Positions 37,026 to 51,839 of a DNA stretch of 64,000 nucleotides are shown here, in pieces. The DNA comes from Beroe ovata. Lineage: Eukaryota; Ctenophora; Nuda; Beroida; Beroidae. Below the pieces are notes generated by a model. That model was given only the letters and a program-made list of their open reading frames with translations, did not search any database and was not told where the DNA came from. Numbering within the stretch: position 1 is the stretch's first letter; each line of letters starts with the position of its first letter. The DNA is taken from NCBI GenBank assembly GCA_946803715.1, contig CAMPET010000118.1:7631-71630 (forward strand), in the 5' to 3' direction. The translations under genes were made by a program, and so were the position numbers.

Positions 37026-38054
37026 ATGGACATTCCTCACAAAGAGATTTGTGTGACGAGTATTACTCAAGGTGAAGAAATTGTATCTTCTTTGCAGCCA
37101 GACTGGTACCTTATCAAAAGCAAAGTCTTTAATGGTGGAATTACCAATCAGATATTTGGTTACATTGATGACACATGTAAAGACAAAAATGAAATGATTT
37201 TACTTCGTATTTATGGGAATAAAACCGAATTCATCATTGATAGAAAGAGAGAACTCCAAACTCACATCAAACTCAATAGAGCTGGCTATGCTTCACCAGT
37301 CTATTGTACATTGCAGAACGGATATCTTTATGGTTTTGTTGATGGTACCACATTGACGACTGAGACAGTTAGATGTCCAAAGGTCTATCCAATCATAGCA
37401 AAATCCATGGCAGGAATGCACAGCAACGTTGAGTTTAGTGGTGAGCCTGTATTTTATCCAAAGTTGATTACTTGGATGCGACAAGTTCCGGACTACTTCA
37501 CGGATAAGTTAGAATGTTTACAAAGTGTATCTGACTCTGGTGCTTTTTGTAAAGCCGATCTTTTTGATGAACTAGATGCCCTTAACTCCAAGATTGTCGG
37601 TCAGACTGACCTTCTTGTCGGCTTTTGTCATAATGATTTGCTCCTTGAGAATATTGTTCATGACTCTGTGAAGAACTCCATATCTTTCATCGATTACGAA
37701 TATGGAGACACCAATTATGTCGCATTTGATATTGGAAATCATTTTGCTGAATATGCTGGCGTCCAAACTGTTGACTACAGCTTATACCCAGAAAAAGAAT
37801 ACCAAAGGTGGTGGTTACAGATCTATTTAGAGGAACTTCACAAAGTTAAAGACTTGGGCCCTGTAACGGATGAGAATGTTGATCTCTTGTGCCGACAAGC
37901 CAACTTCTTTTCTCTCTGTGCCCATATTTGGTGGGGAATATGGGCCGTTATCCAGTCCATAAACTCTGAAATAGATTTTGATTATGCTGGGTATGCAAAA
38001 CTGCGACTTGGAGAGTACTTCAAACGAAAAGAAGATTTCTTTGATGGGATTTAG
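37026..38054 (+). CDS. Ethanolamine kinase, intronless
   Basis: Phosphorylates ethanolamine with ATP, the first step of the CDP-ethanolamine branch of phosphatidylethanolamine synthesis; cytosolic. It has 342 residues. GGITNQIFGY is the nucleotide-binding loop equivalent. LLRIYGNKTEFIIDRKRE is the conserved RxYG..T..xxR block. FCHNDLLLENI is Brenner's phosphotransferase motif with the catalytic Asp, and FIDYEYGDTNYVAFDIGNHFAEY is the choline/ethanolamine kinase motif (residues near 225-245). ETNK1/2 is favoured over choline kinase by overall pattern, with moderate certainty. The gene is in one exon, following CDKL by about 600 bp. A poly-A signal AATAAA lies at 38225. Confidence 0.92.
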   Translation: MDIPHKEICVTSITQGEEIVSSLQPDWYLIKSKVFNGGITNQIFGYIDDTCKDKNEMILLRIYGNKTEFIIDRKRELQTHIKLNRAGYASPVYCTLQNGYLYGFVDGTTLTTETVRCPKVYPIIAKSMAGMHSNVEFSGEPVFYPKLITWMRQVPDYFTDKLECLQSVSDSGAFCKADLFDELDALNSKIVGQTDLLVGFCHNDLLLENIVHDSVKNSISFIDYEYGDTNYVAFDIGNHFAEYAGVQTVDYSLYPEKEYQRWWLQIYLEELHKVKDLGPVTDENVDLLCRQANFFSLCAHIWWGIWAVIQSINSEIDFDYAGYAKLRLGEYFKRKEDFFDGI

Positions 38055-38503
38055 GATTGAAATACGCCTTATTTTTTAATATACTGATATGGCAATTTAT
38101 GTAGCATTTTTTTGATCCACCTGGAATAATCAAAAATCTGTGATGGCATGTCCATTTTCCATGTGATACAAACTCGTCTTATCAGATACCTTTGATAAGT
38201 TTGATTTCATTTATATCTCTTATCAATAAACCAAATCTCTCTGACATCCCTACCGATTTCTCATAATCCATTTTTGTGAAGTTCCATACTGTAATAGAAT
38301 TCCAGTAGGTATTAAAGTTGGCTTTTTAATTGTGAATTTCGTAAGTTTTTATCTTTGTGAATGTGATTTTCTATCTTAGTTTGATATAACTACCTATAGT
38401 TTTAAGAAGCGTTTCTTTTTGTTTTTGTTGTGAATACTTTATAGGTTAAATTTCTAATTGCGTGTGATGCCAACTTTTGATAGTTATGATAAGAACAATG
38501 AAT

Positions 38504-38606
38504 CATACGGGGGGCGGTGCAAAGTGCATTAATGTCAGTATTTAAAAAAACACAAAACTGACATTGACATTAATGCACATGATTGCACGTTGCACAGCCC
38601 CCATTA
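38504..38606. repeat. Imperfect inverted repeat between ETNK and MCM7
   Basis: The left arm includes GGGGGCGGTGCAA and GTGCATTAATGTCAGT. The right arm carries ACTGACATT, TTAATGCAC, TTGCAC and GCCCCC in inverse order with small insertions. The arms of about 35-50 bp enclose an A-rich loop. It could be a decayed foldback element or a hairpin in the MCM7 5' flank. Confidence 0.6.
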
Positions 38607-38769
38607 TACGTCAGTTAAAATGTTTTTTTACATCGGTGGTGTTTTCTGTCTTCGAAAATCATGAAAGTATTCCACATATTTCACTTTCTCTGCACTTGAT
38701 ACGTACATACGATTCTCAGTCATTTAGCCTGAACATCACACATCTATTCTATGATAGTGCAGATCTGGT

Positions 38770-41042
38770 ATGGCTGATGTTTATGGCGATGCAATCGAAA
38801 AAAGTAAGCGGTTTCTTGCTGAATTTTCTGTTCCCGGCTCTCGAAAAGGAACAAAACTTCACAAGTATGGTACCCAATTGGTTGCTTTAGCACATCGTGA
38901 ACAGGTTAGTACTCAATATTATATCGCCATGGAAGACAGTGGTGGTAAAGTATGTTAAACATCACCTTTTTGTATTGATAACTTTCGTCTCCGTGAATTT
39001 TTGTTTATCTTCAGGTATCATTGAAAATCATGCTTGATGATGTAGCTGAATTCGATGAGGACCTCAGCCGAGAGATACTAGGAAACACAGTTCGGTATGA
39101 AAAGTTGTTCAGTGAGGCTGTATCAGACTTGTTACCTGACTACAGGCAGCATGATGTTGTCAACAAAGATTCGTTGGATGTTTACATTCAACACCGACTC
39201 CTTCTCGAGGCTAGAAACAGGGGATCTGATGAAGTGAGAGATCCAAACAACCAATACCCACCAGAGCTTCTCCGGAGGTTTGAGCTGACATTTGCTCCTC
39301 CATCAAACCAAAAAGCATTGTCCATCAGACAAATAACAGCAGACAGAATAGGAACTTTGGTTACCATCCGAGGAACTGTAACAAGAGCCACAGAAGTTAA
39401 GCCTGCTATGACTGTTGCCACTTATACTTGTGATCAATGCGGTTCTGAAACGTATCAACCTATTACTGGAGTACAATTCATGCCCATAGACATGTGTCCT
39501 AGCAAGGAATGCACCACTAACAAGAGCGGAGGTAGGTTATATCTGCAGACTAGAGGGAGCAAGTTTGTCAAGTTCCAGGACGTCAAGATACAGGAGGATA
39601 GTGACCAGGTCCCAGTGGGAGACACCCCCAGGAGTATGACTCTGTTGTGCAAGGGGGAGAACACCCGGTTATGTCAACCTGGTGACCATATCAATGTGAC
39701 TGGAGTGTTCTTGCCAGTGCAGAGAGCAGGGTTCAAGGCCATGGTTGGTGGCCTTATGTCGGATACATTCTTACAGGTTCATAACCTGGAGAGAGTCAAA
39801 AAAGGATTCGAGGAAGAATCCTTGGAGTGTTTGTCTGAGGACGAAGCAAGGTCACTTGCTCAGGAACCTTTATTCTATGACAAATTGGCAGCGTCCCTAG
39901 CACCTGAGATCTACGGTCATGATGATGTGAAGAAGGCTCTGCTGTTACTTCTCGTAGGGGGAGTCGATAGACAGACTCAAGGGATGAAGATAAGGGGTAA
40001 CCTCAACATTTGCCTGATGGGTGACCCTGGAGTAGCAAAGTCTCAGCTCTTGTCCTATATTGACCGTATTGCACCCCGGTGCCAATACACCACTGGGAGA
40101 GGTAGTACAGGAGTTGGTCTGACTGCTGCTGTCATGAAGGACCCCATCACTAATGAGATGATCCTCGAGGGTGGTGCTCTGGTGTTAGCTGACCAGGGTA
40201 TTTGTTGTATTGATGAGTTTGACAAGATGAATGACAGTGACAGGACAGCAATTCACGAAGTGATGGAACAACAGACCATCAGCATTGCCAAAGCTGGGAT
40301 CCTCACAACTCTGAACGCAAGGGTATCAATCCTCGCTGCTGCTAACCCAGCATATGGAAGATACAACACCAAGAAGAGTGTTGAGCAGAATGTTCAACTT
40401 CCAGCTGCATTGCTCTCTCGGTTTGATCTACTCTGGTTGATCCGGGATAAGCCCGATGCTAACTCTGATCTACGACTAGCTCAACACATTACCTATGTCC
40501 ACCAACACAGCACACATCCTCCGAGGGAGGTGGAGCCCCTCGATCCCGATCTCATGAAGCGATACATCACAACGTGCAAACAGAAGGACCCTGTAATTCC
40601 AGAGTCACTCACTGAATATATTGTCTATTCTTACGTCGAACTACGGAAAGAAGCCAGGGAAGATCCCCGAAATGCAACCTTCACCTCAGCCAGGAATCTC
40701 CTTGCGGTGCTGCGACTCTCAACTGCTCTGGCGAGACTACGATTTGCGGAGGCAGTAGAGAGGGAGGACATTGACGAAGCTAACCGATTGATGGAGATGT
40801 CTAAAGCATCGCTGATAGATGATGAGGAGACTGCCAGAAGACAGCGACCTGTCGACCTGATATACTCAATTATCAGAGATCTGCAGAAAGGGGGAACGAC
40901 CGTTACTTATGACGAAGCTCGACAGAGATGTATTGCCAAGGGGTTCAATACTGAACAGTTTGAAGAGTGTATTGACGAGTACGAGAGACTCAATATCTGG
41001 TGTTTGAATGCTGCCAGAACCAGAATTTCCTTCATTCAGTGA
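38770..41042 (+). CDS. MCM7: DNA replication licensing factor MCM7, 2 exons
   Basis: Subunit of the MCM2-7 replicative helicase, loaded at origins and active in the CMG complex. Exons 38770-38904 and 39015-41042 give 720 residues, matching the family length. Exon 1 aligns with the vertebrate N-terminus, ending LVALAHREQ. The zinc-binding set CDQCG..MCPSKEC lies near residues 180-210. [11 protein letters not shown] and [10 protein letters not shown] mark the OB fold. The AAA+ core has Walker [10 protein letters not shown], Walker [10 protein letters not shown], sensor-1 [11 protein letters not shown] and arginine finger SRFDLLWL. The C-terminal winged helix ends [14 protein letters not shown]7 is favoured over other MCMs by residue-level similarity throughout. 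Nothing is missing. Confidence 0.98.
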
Positions 41043-41948
41043 TTCATCGTCGAATCAGTCGCCTGATAAAAGTTATTCAGTGTAATCCAATTAGATTTCG
41101 AATCTATTTTTTAACCCATTACATGATGGCTCTTGATAATTTTTTATTCTAAGTGGAATTTTTTAAGGAGGATATATCAATTTCGATCCTTGTTCTGACA
41201 TCAATCCAGTTTCATAATTGACGCGTATTATTTAAGCGTTAGCTTTTGACTTATCTTGTTGATATAATAGTGAAAATGAATGGAAAATTTCTAAAACGCT
41301 AACTTACATCAGTATTCAGTAAGTATTGTTTGCTATTCCAGGAATTCTTATCTTATTTATTTGTTACTCTTCTTACGACTATTTAAGTTATTGACGATAC
41401 GATAACTACAGTAATATTATATACAATTCTACATAATATTTCTTCGTTTCACTCAGATCATGCTATGTCCTATTGAACCTTGTTACGTGAAAAGTATATA
41501 GGCTGTAATGAATCATTGAATGGCGAATAACTTGAATTTCATCAAGCAACACCTTGATGAAATGTATTACACGCGCTCATGTTATCCCATGTCATTTGTC
41601 TTTGACCACCATGACTTTGCTTTGTTCCCCGAATACAATCTCTCTCATATTTGTCGAATTGTATGGTCGTCTCTGTAGTACTAGTTTCTCCTAGCAAGAG
41701 AGGTATTCACGCTATTTGATGTAATCACTGTAATAATGCTATAGTGCATTGTGCCACATAGTTTACTTGAATTATAGTGCAGTGTGTCACATACTATTCT
41801 ACTGTAGGTGGTACATGTTACACCTATTCGAAACTCTAACATATAACCATTATCCATCACGCTAGGAGGGCACATAGCTCTATTAGAGGCTCGCGTGCCA
41901 ACTCTAGTTCTCTGACTCACAGAGACTAGGCAGTGACGTCACACTATC
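41043..41948. other. Intergenic between MCM7 and ACTR1
   Basis: AT-rich MCM7 3' flank, then the ACTR1 promoter region. A repeated CAYATAGTTTAC/TATAGTGCA pattern lies near 41740-41800. No gene recognised. Confidence 0.5.
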
Positions 41949-41967
41949 ATGGACTACTCTGACGTCA
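41934..41967. promoter_or_regulatory. Two full CRE palindromes flanking the ACTR1 start codon
   Basis: TGACGTCA occurs at 41934-41941, eight bases before the ATG at 41949, and again at 41960-41967 inside codons 4-7 (Ser-Asp-Val-Ile). They are 26 bp apart. CREs are bound by CREB/ATF factors; function here is inferred. Confidence 0.5.
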
Positions 41968-42454
41968 TCGCTAACCAGCCTGTCGTCATCGACAACGTAT
42001 GTAATCAATGATGGTAATGATTGATGCATCGTCTGTTATTTTCAGTTCAAGTTATTCGGACGTTGTTCTCTGAAATGAACTTCCTGTTATTTTCAGGGCT
42101 CGGGTTTGATTAAAGCTGGTTTTTCTGGTGACTTGGTACCGAAATGTCATTTCTCTTCGTTGTGAGTATTCGAATTGATTTTCATTGACTGAGATCAGTA
42201 GTCATAGCGCTGTGTGTGTGTGTGTGTGACGTGTGTATGTGTGTGTGTGTGTGTGTGGCTGTGGCATCAACTTATTCAATTGTATTGTTGTATTTTTGTT
42301 GAAATATCGATATTGATCATCACTTTCCGCCGGTTTCCGCACTTATTTTAACTTTGTTACTGCAGTAGTTTTAGTGTGGCTATGAGAGAAAATCTGTTTT
42401 AAAAACCAGTCAGTGTGTTACCAACCTTACTTATCTTGCTAAGCACGCTCACTG

Positions 42455-42485
<31 letters not shown>

Positions 42486-45400
42486 GTTCATGCATGAATG
42501 TCATCAGTAGCATCACGCACGCTACAGAATGGCAATCTTTTGATGTAACACAAAATTGATATTGTAAAGGCAAAAACTTGATATAATTTGTACTTCATAC
42601 GCCCAGATAAGCTGGGTACATCGTTTTACCTGATTTAACGGCTCGTGTTTCAGTATCGGAAGGCCGAAGTATGAGAGAGTGATGGCCGGGGCTCTCAAGC
42701 CTGATATATTCATGGGGGCTCAAGCCCAGGAACACAGGGGCTTGCTCAATATAAAGTATCCTATCGAGGTAATGATGAGCATATCTACATAGTACCCACA
42801 ATCTACAAAATGGATACATTACAATGCACCTATTAATGTGCAATAACAATGTACAATATGTACAAGACGTACATTGTACGTGGTATACTCACGTACGCTC
42901 CCCCTCACACCCCTGACACCGCAGCACGGCATAGTGACAGATTGGGATGATATGGAGAAACTGTGGAACTACGTGTACTCTAAAGATCACCTGAACACTT
43001 TCCCCGAGGAGCACCCAGTTCTGCTCACCGAGGCCCCTATTAACCCCAGGAGGAACAGAGAAAAGGCAGCAGAGGTGAGAACGGTAGAGTGAGAACAGAT
43101 TAGTGACAGAGACTAGATGTGAGAAGAGATTAGTGACAGAGACTAGATGTGAGAAACAAGAGATGTGAGAACAGATTAGTGAGAGACTAGATGTGAGACT
43201 TGAGTGTGATGTTGACATTATAAGTGAGCGACCTAGTGAATTTGCGACGCAATAAGAGTTGAAACCTTAGTTATAGATCTGACAGTCGTAGAACGTAGGT
43301 AGTGGCGAGAAGATAGGAGTGATGGTTGTATAGTGTAGACACTGTGTTCATCATAGTGGTAGTGTTCAGTTGTGTTGAGTGTGTTACCAAGTTGCATATC
43401 ATTACTCAATCACCACACACATGTGTGTTTACAGATCATCATAATGAGAGTGTTTGGACTCTGTGTGGCTACACGCTATCACCAGGGTATATAGTATGGT
43501 TTATGCGGAATATTATTCTGGGGTGAGGACTTGAGCACGCTCCGGGCAGGATTATGGTCGAGATTTTGATAGTGTTTTTCTGTAGGTATCATACATAGGA
43601 GACTACTATTGAGATGCACCCTAACACGGCTGTCGGCTCTCCAAAGGGATGGTGTGCACTTTGTGAATTCTCTCCTCCCATAATAGTGAGAAGTGTCTCC
43701 AGCTAAAACTCTGGATAGATCAGTGCTACTAATAGAGGAGAGTGTACAGTATTGTCCTCTTACCCCCTAGAGTGATTCCATGACAACATTGTTGTCAACA
43801 TACCAAGCAATAGTCAGAAGTATACATCTTGTGTGTGTGCGTGTCTGTGTGTGTGTGTGTGTGTGTNNNNNNNNNNNNNNNNNNNNNNNNNNNNNNNNNN
43901 NNNNNNNNNNNNNNNNNNNNNNNNNNNNNNNNNNNNNNNNNNNNNNNNNNNNNNNNNNNNNNNNNNNNNNNNNNNNNNNNNNNNNNNNNNNNNNNNNNNN
44001 NNNNNNNNNNNNNNNNNNNNNNNNNNNNNNNNNNNNNNNNNNNNNNNNNNNNNNNNNNNNNNNNNNNNNNNNNNNNNNNNNNNNNNNNNNNNNNNNNNNN
44101 NNNNNNNNNNNNNNNNNNNNNNNNNNNNNNNNNNNNTGCGTGTGTGTGCGTGTGTGTGTATGTGTCTGTGTATGTCTGTGTCTGTGTGTCTGTATCTCTT
44201 TGCGTGTGTCTGTGTGTGTGTGTGTGGGCCATGTCCGACCTCCGTTTTGTACTTGATACGCACGTGCAGCCACTTCGAATCTTTAAATATAGTTGCAAGA
44301 TGCTGCTGTTTAAACCTCTATCACCACACCCTGCACCATATTGAGAAGTTCAAGATTGTTCTAGAAGCACAATTCTTGTGATCTATATTCGTACAATGGC
44401 CAATGGGGATACTGCTCATTTCATCAATACAATATTGTGCTTTACAGCTTACAGGTCATGGTTTCGTACACACTTGAAGTACCTCGCAGTAGTACCAGTA
44501 TTTTGTTCTGTAGGTATTAACTGTACAGTGTACACAAACCAAGTGTGAGATAGCAGAAACCATATTATATACATTCCTAGCATTGCTTTCCTCTAGAATA
44601 ATTACCTACACATTATACACAGTACAGTGTACGCTGTACATCGTGCAATAGATATCGCGGTTGCCGGTTACATCCCAGTGGTTTACCGATCACAATGTAC
44701 AATGTAGTGTGCAGCACTCACTACATAATGCATGTACCCACATTTTACTATTTACTCAGTGGTGACTCGTCCAAAGATGATCTGCGATAATGTGATTCGT
44801 AGTATATTATGGTCACCCACACGCAGTGTGTGCGTATGGACTCGAAACAGCACATTATAGAGTCGTTGCCATGGTAAATTTCTTTAATCTTATCTCAAGG
44901 AGCGATGTATTTCATGGTAAAAGTAACATGTAACTATGTGTTGTGTCGTGAGAAAATGGTAGAGGGAGCTTCGTCGAGGAGACAATCTCATATTAGAAAC
45001 TATCTCTCGTCAATTTGGCCAAAATCCAACTTATTATGTGTATCAATGCGTCTCCCAAACTACATATGAGTGTGGAGCTATGTGTATGATATAGTGATAC
45101 TAAGTACAAACACTGAAAAGTCGTTTATGACTATACACAGTCTGCTATTACCAGCACTTAGTACTCACTCATACAGTACTGATATTGTTGTTAATTATAA
45201 AGCCGTCATCGTTGCGTATACGTGTATACGTGTATACTCTCACGTTCCCCCTTTCACAATCTCACGAATTATTTTTCAGATATTTTTCGAGACGTTCAAC
45301 GCACCTGCCCTATTTGTATCGATGCAAGCAATTCTCAGCCTGTACGGAACAGGGCGTGTCACTGGCGTTGTATTGGACGCTGGTGATGGCGTGACGCACG

Positions 45401-47041
45401 CCGTCCCTATATACGAGGGGTTCGCCATGCCCCACTCTATCCAGCGCATTGATGTGGCGGGCCGAGATATAACTCGGTACTTGAAAATACTGCTCCGACG
45501 AGAGGGTCACAATTTCAAAACTACGTCAGAGTTTGAGATAGTGAGAACAATCAAGGAGGTGAGTCACACACTGCATTTTACACTACGTCACTCTTCATAT
45601 TAGTGGCACTATGGCACACTGCATAGCACCATGGTGTACTACATAATATGGCACACCATGGTCATAACAAACAACCTTGTTTTGAATGTCACTTACTAAG
45701 GGGATTTCAGAAAGCGTGTTATTTGGCGAACAACCCACAAAAGGAAGAGAGTCTGGAAAATGAAAAGGGAGCGTACATGTTACCGGACGGTACAACTATT
45801 GAGATCGGAAAAGCGAGGTTCAGGGCTCCCGAAGTGCTCTTCCGACCAGATCTCATCGGCGAGGAGTGTAGTGGCCTTCACGAGGTAACATTTGTGTGTT
45901 GCTAAGTTACCATGTCTCTGTTACTCACCATCTCTCTGTTACTCACCATGTCTATGTTACTCACCATGTCTCTGTTACTCTCCATGTCTCTGTTACTCAC
46001 CATGTCTATGTTACTCACCATGTCTCTGTAACTCACCATGTCTCTGTAACTCACCACGTCTCTGTTACTCACCATGTCTCTGTAACTCACCATGTCTCTG
46101 TTACTCACCATGTCTCTGTTGCTACTCACCATGTCTCTGTTACTCGCAATTCTCATTCTTAGGTCCTGTACTATTCCATACAAAGATCTGATATGGACCT
46201 GCGTCGAACATTCTACAGTAATATCGTGTTATCGGGCGGATCTACGCTCTTCAAAGGTAATATTTCTTGTTTTGTTTGTCGTAACAATTCCGAAATTCGG
46301 AAAAAATGCGGGAAACTTTAAAATTGAAGGTAATTGATTACGGTTGTATGGTGTCATTGGGCAATGGGCGTTGTCAGCTCATTCTGTCGAGATAAGTCTG
46401 TGTGTAGTTACAAGTATATAAGTGACACCTAAATGCACATAAAAAGTAGGGCAGTTACATGGTGTCCAGTTTTCATAGTCAATATTCATTAGTTAATAGT
46501 CATCATTTAGCTAATCCAACTTTTAATTGTCTTAATTTCGCGCGCAATAACCATAGCGAATAGTGGGACCAAATCGTAACATGTGCTAATGAACTAGCAA
46601 CTTTTGTGTAACATGACATGCCAATGCGCGCAATGTGAGCCATAAGTGTAACACTTTCTTTGTATAATTCATAAGTTGGACCTCATTCATAGCCAATGTA
46701 CAGTGTGCACTTTTCCAGAATTGAATTCGCGAATCTCACACTGTTCAGGTTTTGGTGATCGGCTACTTGGTGAACTGAAGAAACTTTGTCCTAAAGACAT
46801 GAAGTTGAAGGTATTGACCATTGAATGCAGTTTCTTCTCAGTTCTCTCAATAGTGAAATTGAACACTGATGACTGACATTATTGCCTATATCTACAGATT
46901 CTAGCCCCCCAAGAACGACTGTTTTCCACTTGGATCGGTGGATCCATCCTGGCTTCACTGGAAAACTTCAAGAAAATGTGGATCTCCAAAAGAGAGTACG
47001 AAGAAGAGGGCGTCAGGGCAGTTCATAGAAAAACATTCTGA
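41949..47041 (+). CDS. ACTR1: Actin-related protein 1 (centractin), 9 exons
   Basis: Arp1 forms the short actin-like filament of dynactin, the activator and cargo adaptor of cytoplasmic dynein. Exons: 41949-41996, 42097-42161, 42654-42768, 42925-43074, 45280-45558, 45711-45884, 46163-46256, 46749-46810, 46898-47041, totalling 376 residues, the same length as vertebrate ACTR1. Nucleotide-binding motifs are [13 protein letters not shown] (phosphate 1), [18 protein letters not shown] (phosphate 2) and [16 protein letters not shown] (adenosine). The N-terminus [15 protein letters not shown] and C-terminus [16 protein letters not shown] are specific for Arp1 rather than actin. Intron 4 (2.2 kb) holds a microsatellite with an assembly gap; intron 6 holds an 18-bp minisatellite. 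Alpha and beta forms are vertebrate paralogues and do not apply. Confidence 0.97.
42207..42257. repeat. (TG)n microsatellite, ACTR1 intron 2
   Basis: Interrupted TG run in intron 2, with a matching CA run at about 42455-42484 in the same intron. Confidence 0.9.
43066..43200. repeat. Imperfect minisatellite at ACTR1 exon 4 / intron 4 border
   Basis: Units of about 35 bp built from GATGTGAGAA, ATTAGTGACAGAGACTA start at the exon 4 donor, so the donor motif GGTGAGA is itself echoed several times downstream. Confidence 0.7.
43838..44225. repeat. (TG)n microsatellite with 270-bp assembly gap
   Basis: TG-rich sequence borders a run of N from 43867 to 44136, within ACTR1 intron 4. Reading frames through it are meaningless. 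Confidence 0.95.
45905..46148. repeat. 18-bp minisatellite, ACTR1 intron 6
   Basis: About 13 head-to-tail copies of TCTCTGTTACTCACCATG with point variants (TCTATG, TGTAAC). Array length is near 240 bp. It ends about 15 bp before the exon 7 acceptor, so it forms much of the pyrimidine-rich context of that splice site. Confidence 0.9.
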
Positions 47042-48754
47042 TTTTTGTAGAAATAGACATTGATCATTTTATGTATGTATGAATTCTAACCCTCCAGATC
47101 GATTTGAATGTGCCATGGGTACTACAAGAAGAAAAGTTTATTCCAATGAATTGCGATGTTGGTCGGTTAAAATTTTATTCTTTTTTTACTTTTTGATCTA
47201 TGACAATATGTCCAAATATGTGCTGTTGTATGTTTCACTGACTGAAAATTTCACTCTAGGTAATAGCAGTTTTAGTCGATATTAATATGAGAGCAGATTC
47301 GTGCACAGTATTTGGGAAATGTATCAGGGACATCTGTGTTCATCAATTAAGATGAGCTGATGTCTCATCGACCATTTTTGATCAATTTCATAAAATTTGG
47401 GAACAAATCATTTTGTTACCGATTACCGATCGAAGTTTGAATATCAGACGGACAAATATGACACATTTTTGATGATCGATATCCGAAAATCTTACTTACC
47501 TTGTAACCCATTTCTTCTTGGACTTTATTTGTTTTGGGTTACACATATTTATTTGAGATTAATGATAGTAGGAACCACATGTTATTAATAATGAATCTCA
47601 GGGATGACATGCTGTTTTCGTGATCACGATACAAAATATGATAGCAACTGACAACAGTAACTCGATGTCAGTTGTTAGCAGCCAATCATGGCTGTAAAAT
47701 TTCTGGTAGTTTTCATGTTCAGGTAGTGTTTTTATAATGCGGATGGTTTGATTTCTATTTTAAGTTTTGAATGCTACTCGGGTCTATCATTTCTCCCTGA
47801 TCGGGATCCCCGCATGGGTCAGGGTGCTGAACGTGCGATATTGCGATTTATCGCATTCTATAATTATTATTATATTATCGCATTCTATAATCGGCACGTT
47901 TAGCACCCATCGCGATTATACTTTTAGGGGATATTTAGGGCCTTACATAGTGCATTATGGGGACATTAAGGGTGCATCGCGCGGTTGGTCAAGAATCAAA
48001 TAGTGAATGAAACTTTCTGGAAATGGCCGGAGTAAGAAAGTTAGTACGCAAATTCAGTTTGAAGAACAAGTTGTTTTAGGAAGAATTGTACAAATCGATA
48101 CTCAGATCATAATATTATTGCAATGAATCACTACCTGAAATGGCGATTCTTCGTTTTGTTATCTAAATCATACAGGCTACAGCGTGAGCTTTTGCTAGGC
48201 GTCTATCAAATATCAAAGGAATATTCAAAGTAGTAATATGCTATGAAAAATTATATGACAAAGGTAAAATTTGAGAGGGCCACCGGGATGATTAAATTTT
48301 GTACCAAATTTGAAAACATATTGAACAAATGCAACGGGCCATTCCATTTCATTTTCAAAAAATAACTCAACAATTACATCAAGGCAACAAAAGTCCCTCA
48401 ATCGCACCAATTATAATTTTAAGGGTTCATCGAATCCTTTAGAAGAAACACCGATAATATTCGAAATAAGATTGTCACTTCACATTGATTGAGTTTGGAT
48501 CTTCATTTGTAAAAAGGATGTTCGTGGAGGCTGCTTCCCGCTACAACAACAGCGCGTGAATTCTTATTCAGCATTGCGACAAACGCGTGACTCCTCTTCC
48601 ATTATCAGACCTGAACAGTGGACCGTGAACAAGGGGTGAAATTTGCACCAATCAAGGGGTGAAATTTGCACCAATACCAGTCAAACTCTGACTGAATCAA
48701 GTATAGCATGCAGTAAAACTCACCCCATGGCACACAAGTAATTGTAGAAAGACA
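47042..48754. other. Intergenic between convergent ACTR1 and UBE2D
   Basis: AT-rich. Contains a tandem TATCGCATTCTATAAT near 47850-47895 and a head-to-tail double of AAGGGGTGAAATTTGCACCA at about 48638-48683. No gene recognised. Confidence 0.5.
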
Positions 48755-51808
<3,054 letters not shown>

Positions 51809-51839
51809 CTGTTGCTGTCCGTACAGAGACTGCCCTCCT

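Noticed and set aside
43767-44381. Long ORFs on both strands across the first run of N
   Set aside because: They are TG/CA microsatellite translated through unknown bases; they have no composition or homology of a protein.
45595-45795. Minus-strand ORF over ACTR1 exon 6
   Set aside because: Antisense shadow of a strongly conserved actin-family exon.
45892-46191. 18-bp array considered as a CRISPR array or repeat protein
   Set aside because: There are no spacers, it lies in a eukaryotic intron, and it is a simple head-to-tail minisatellite.
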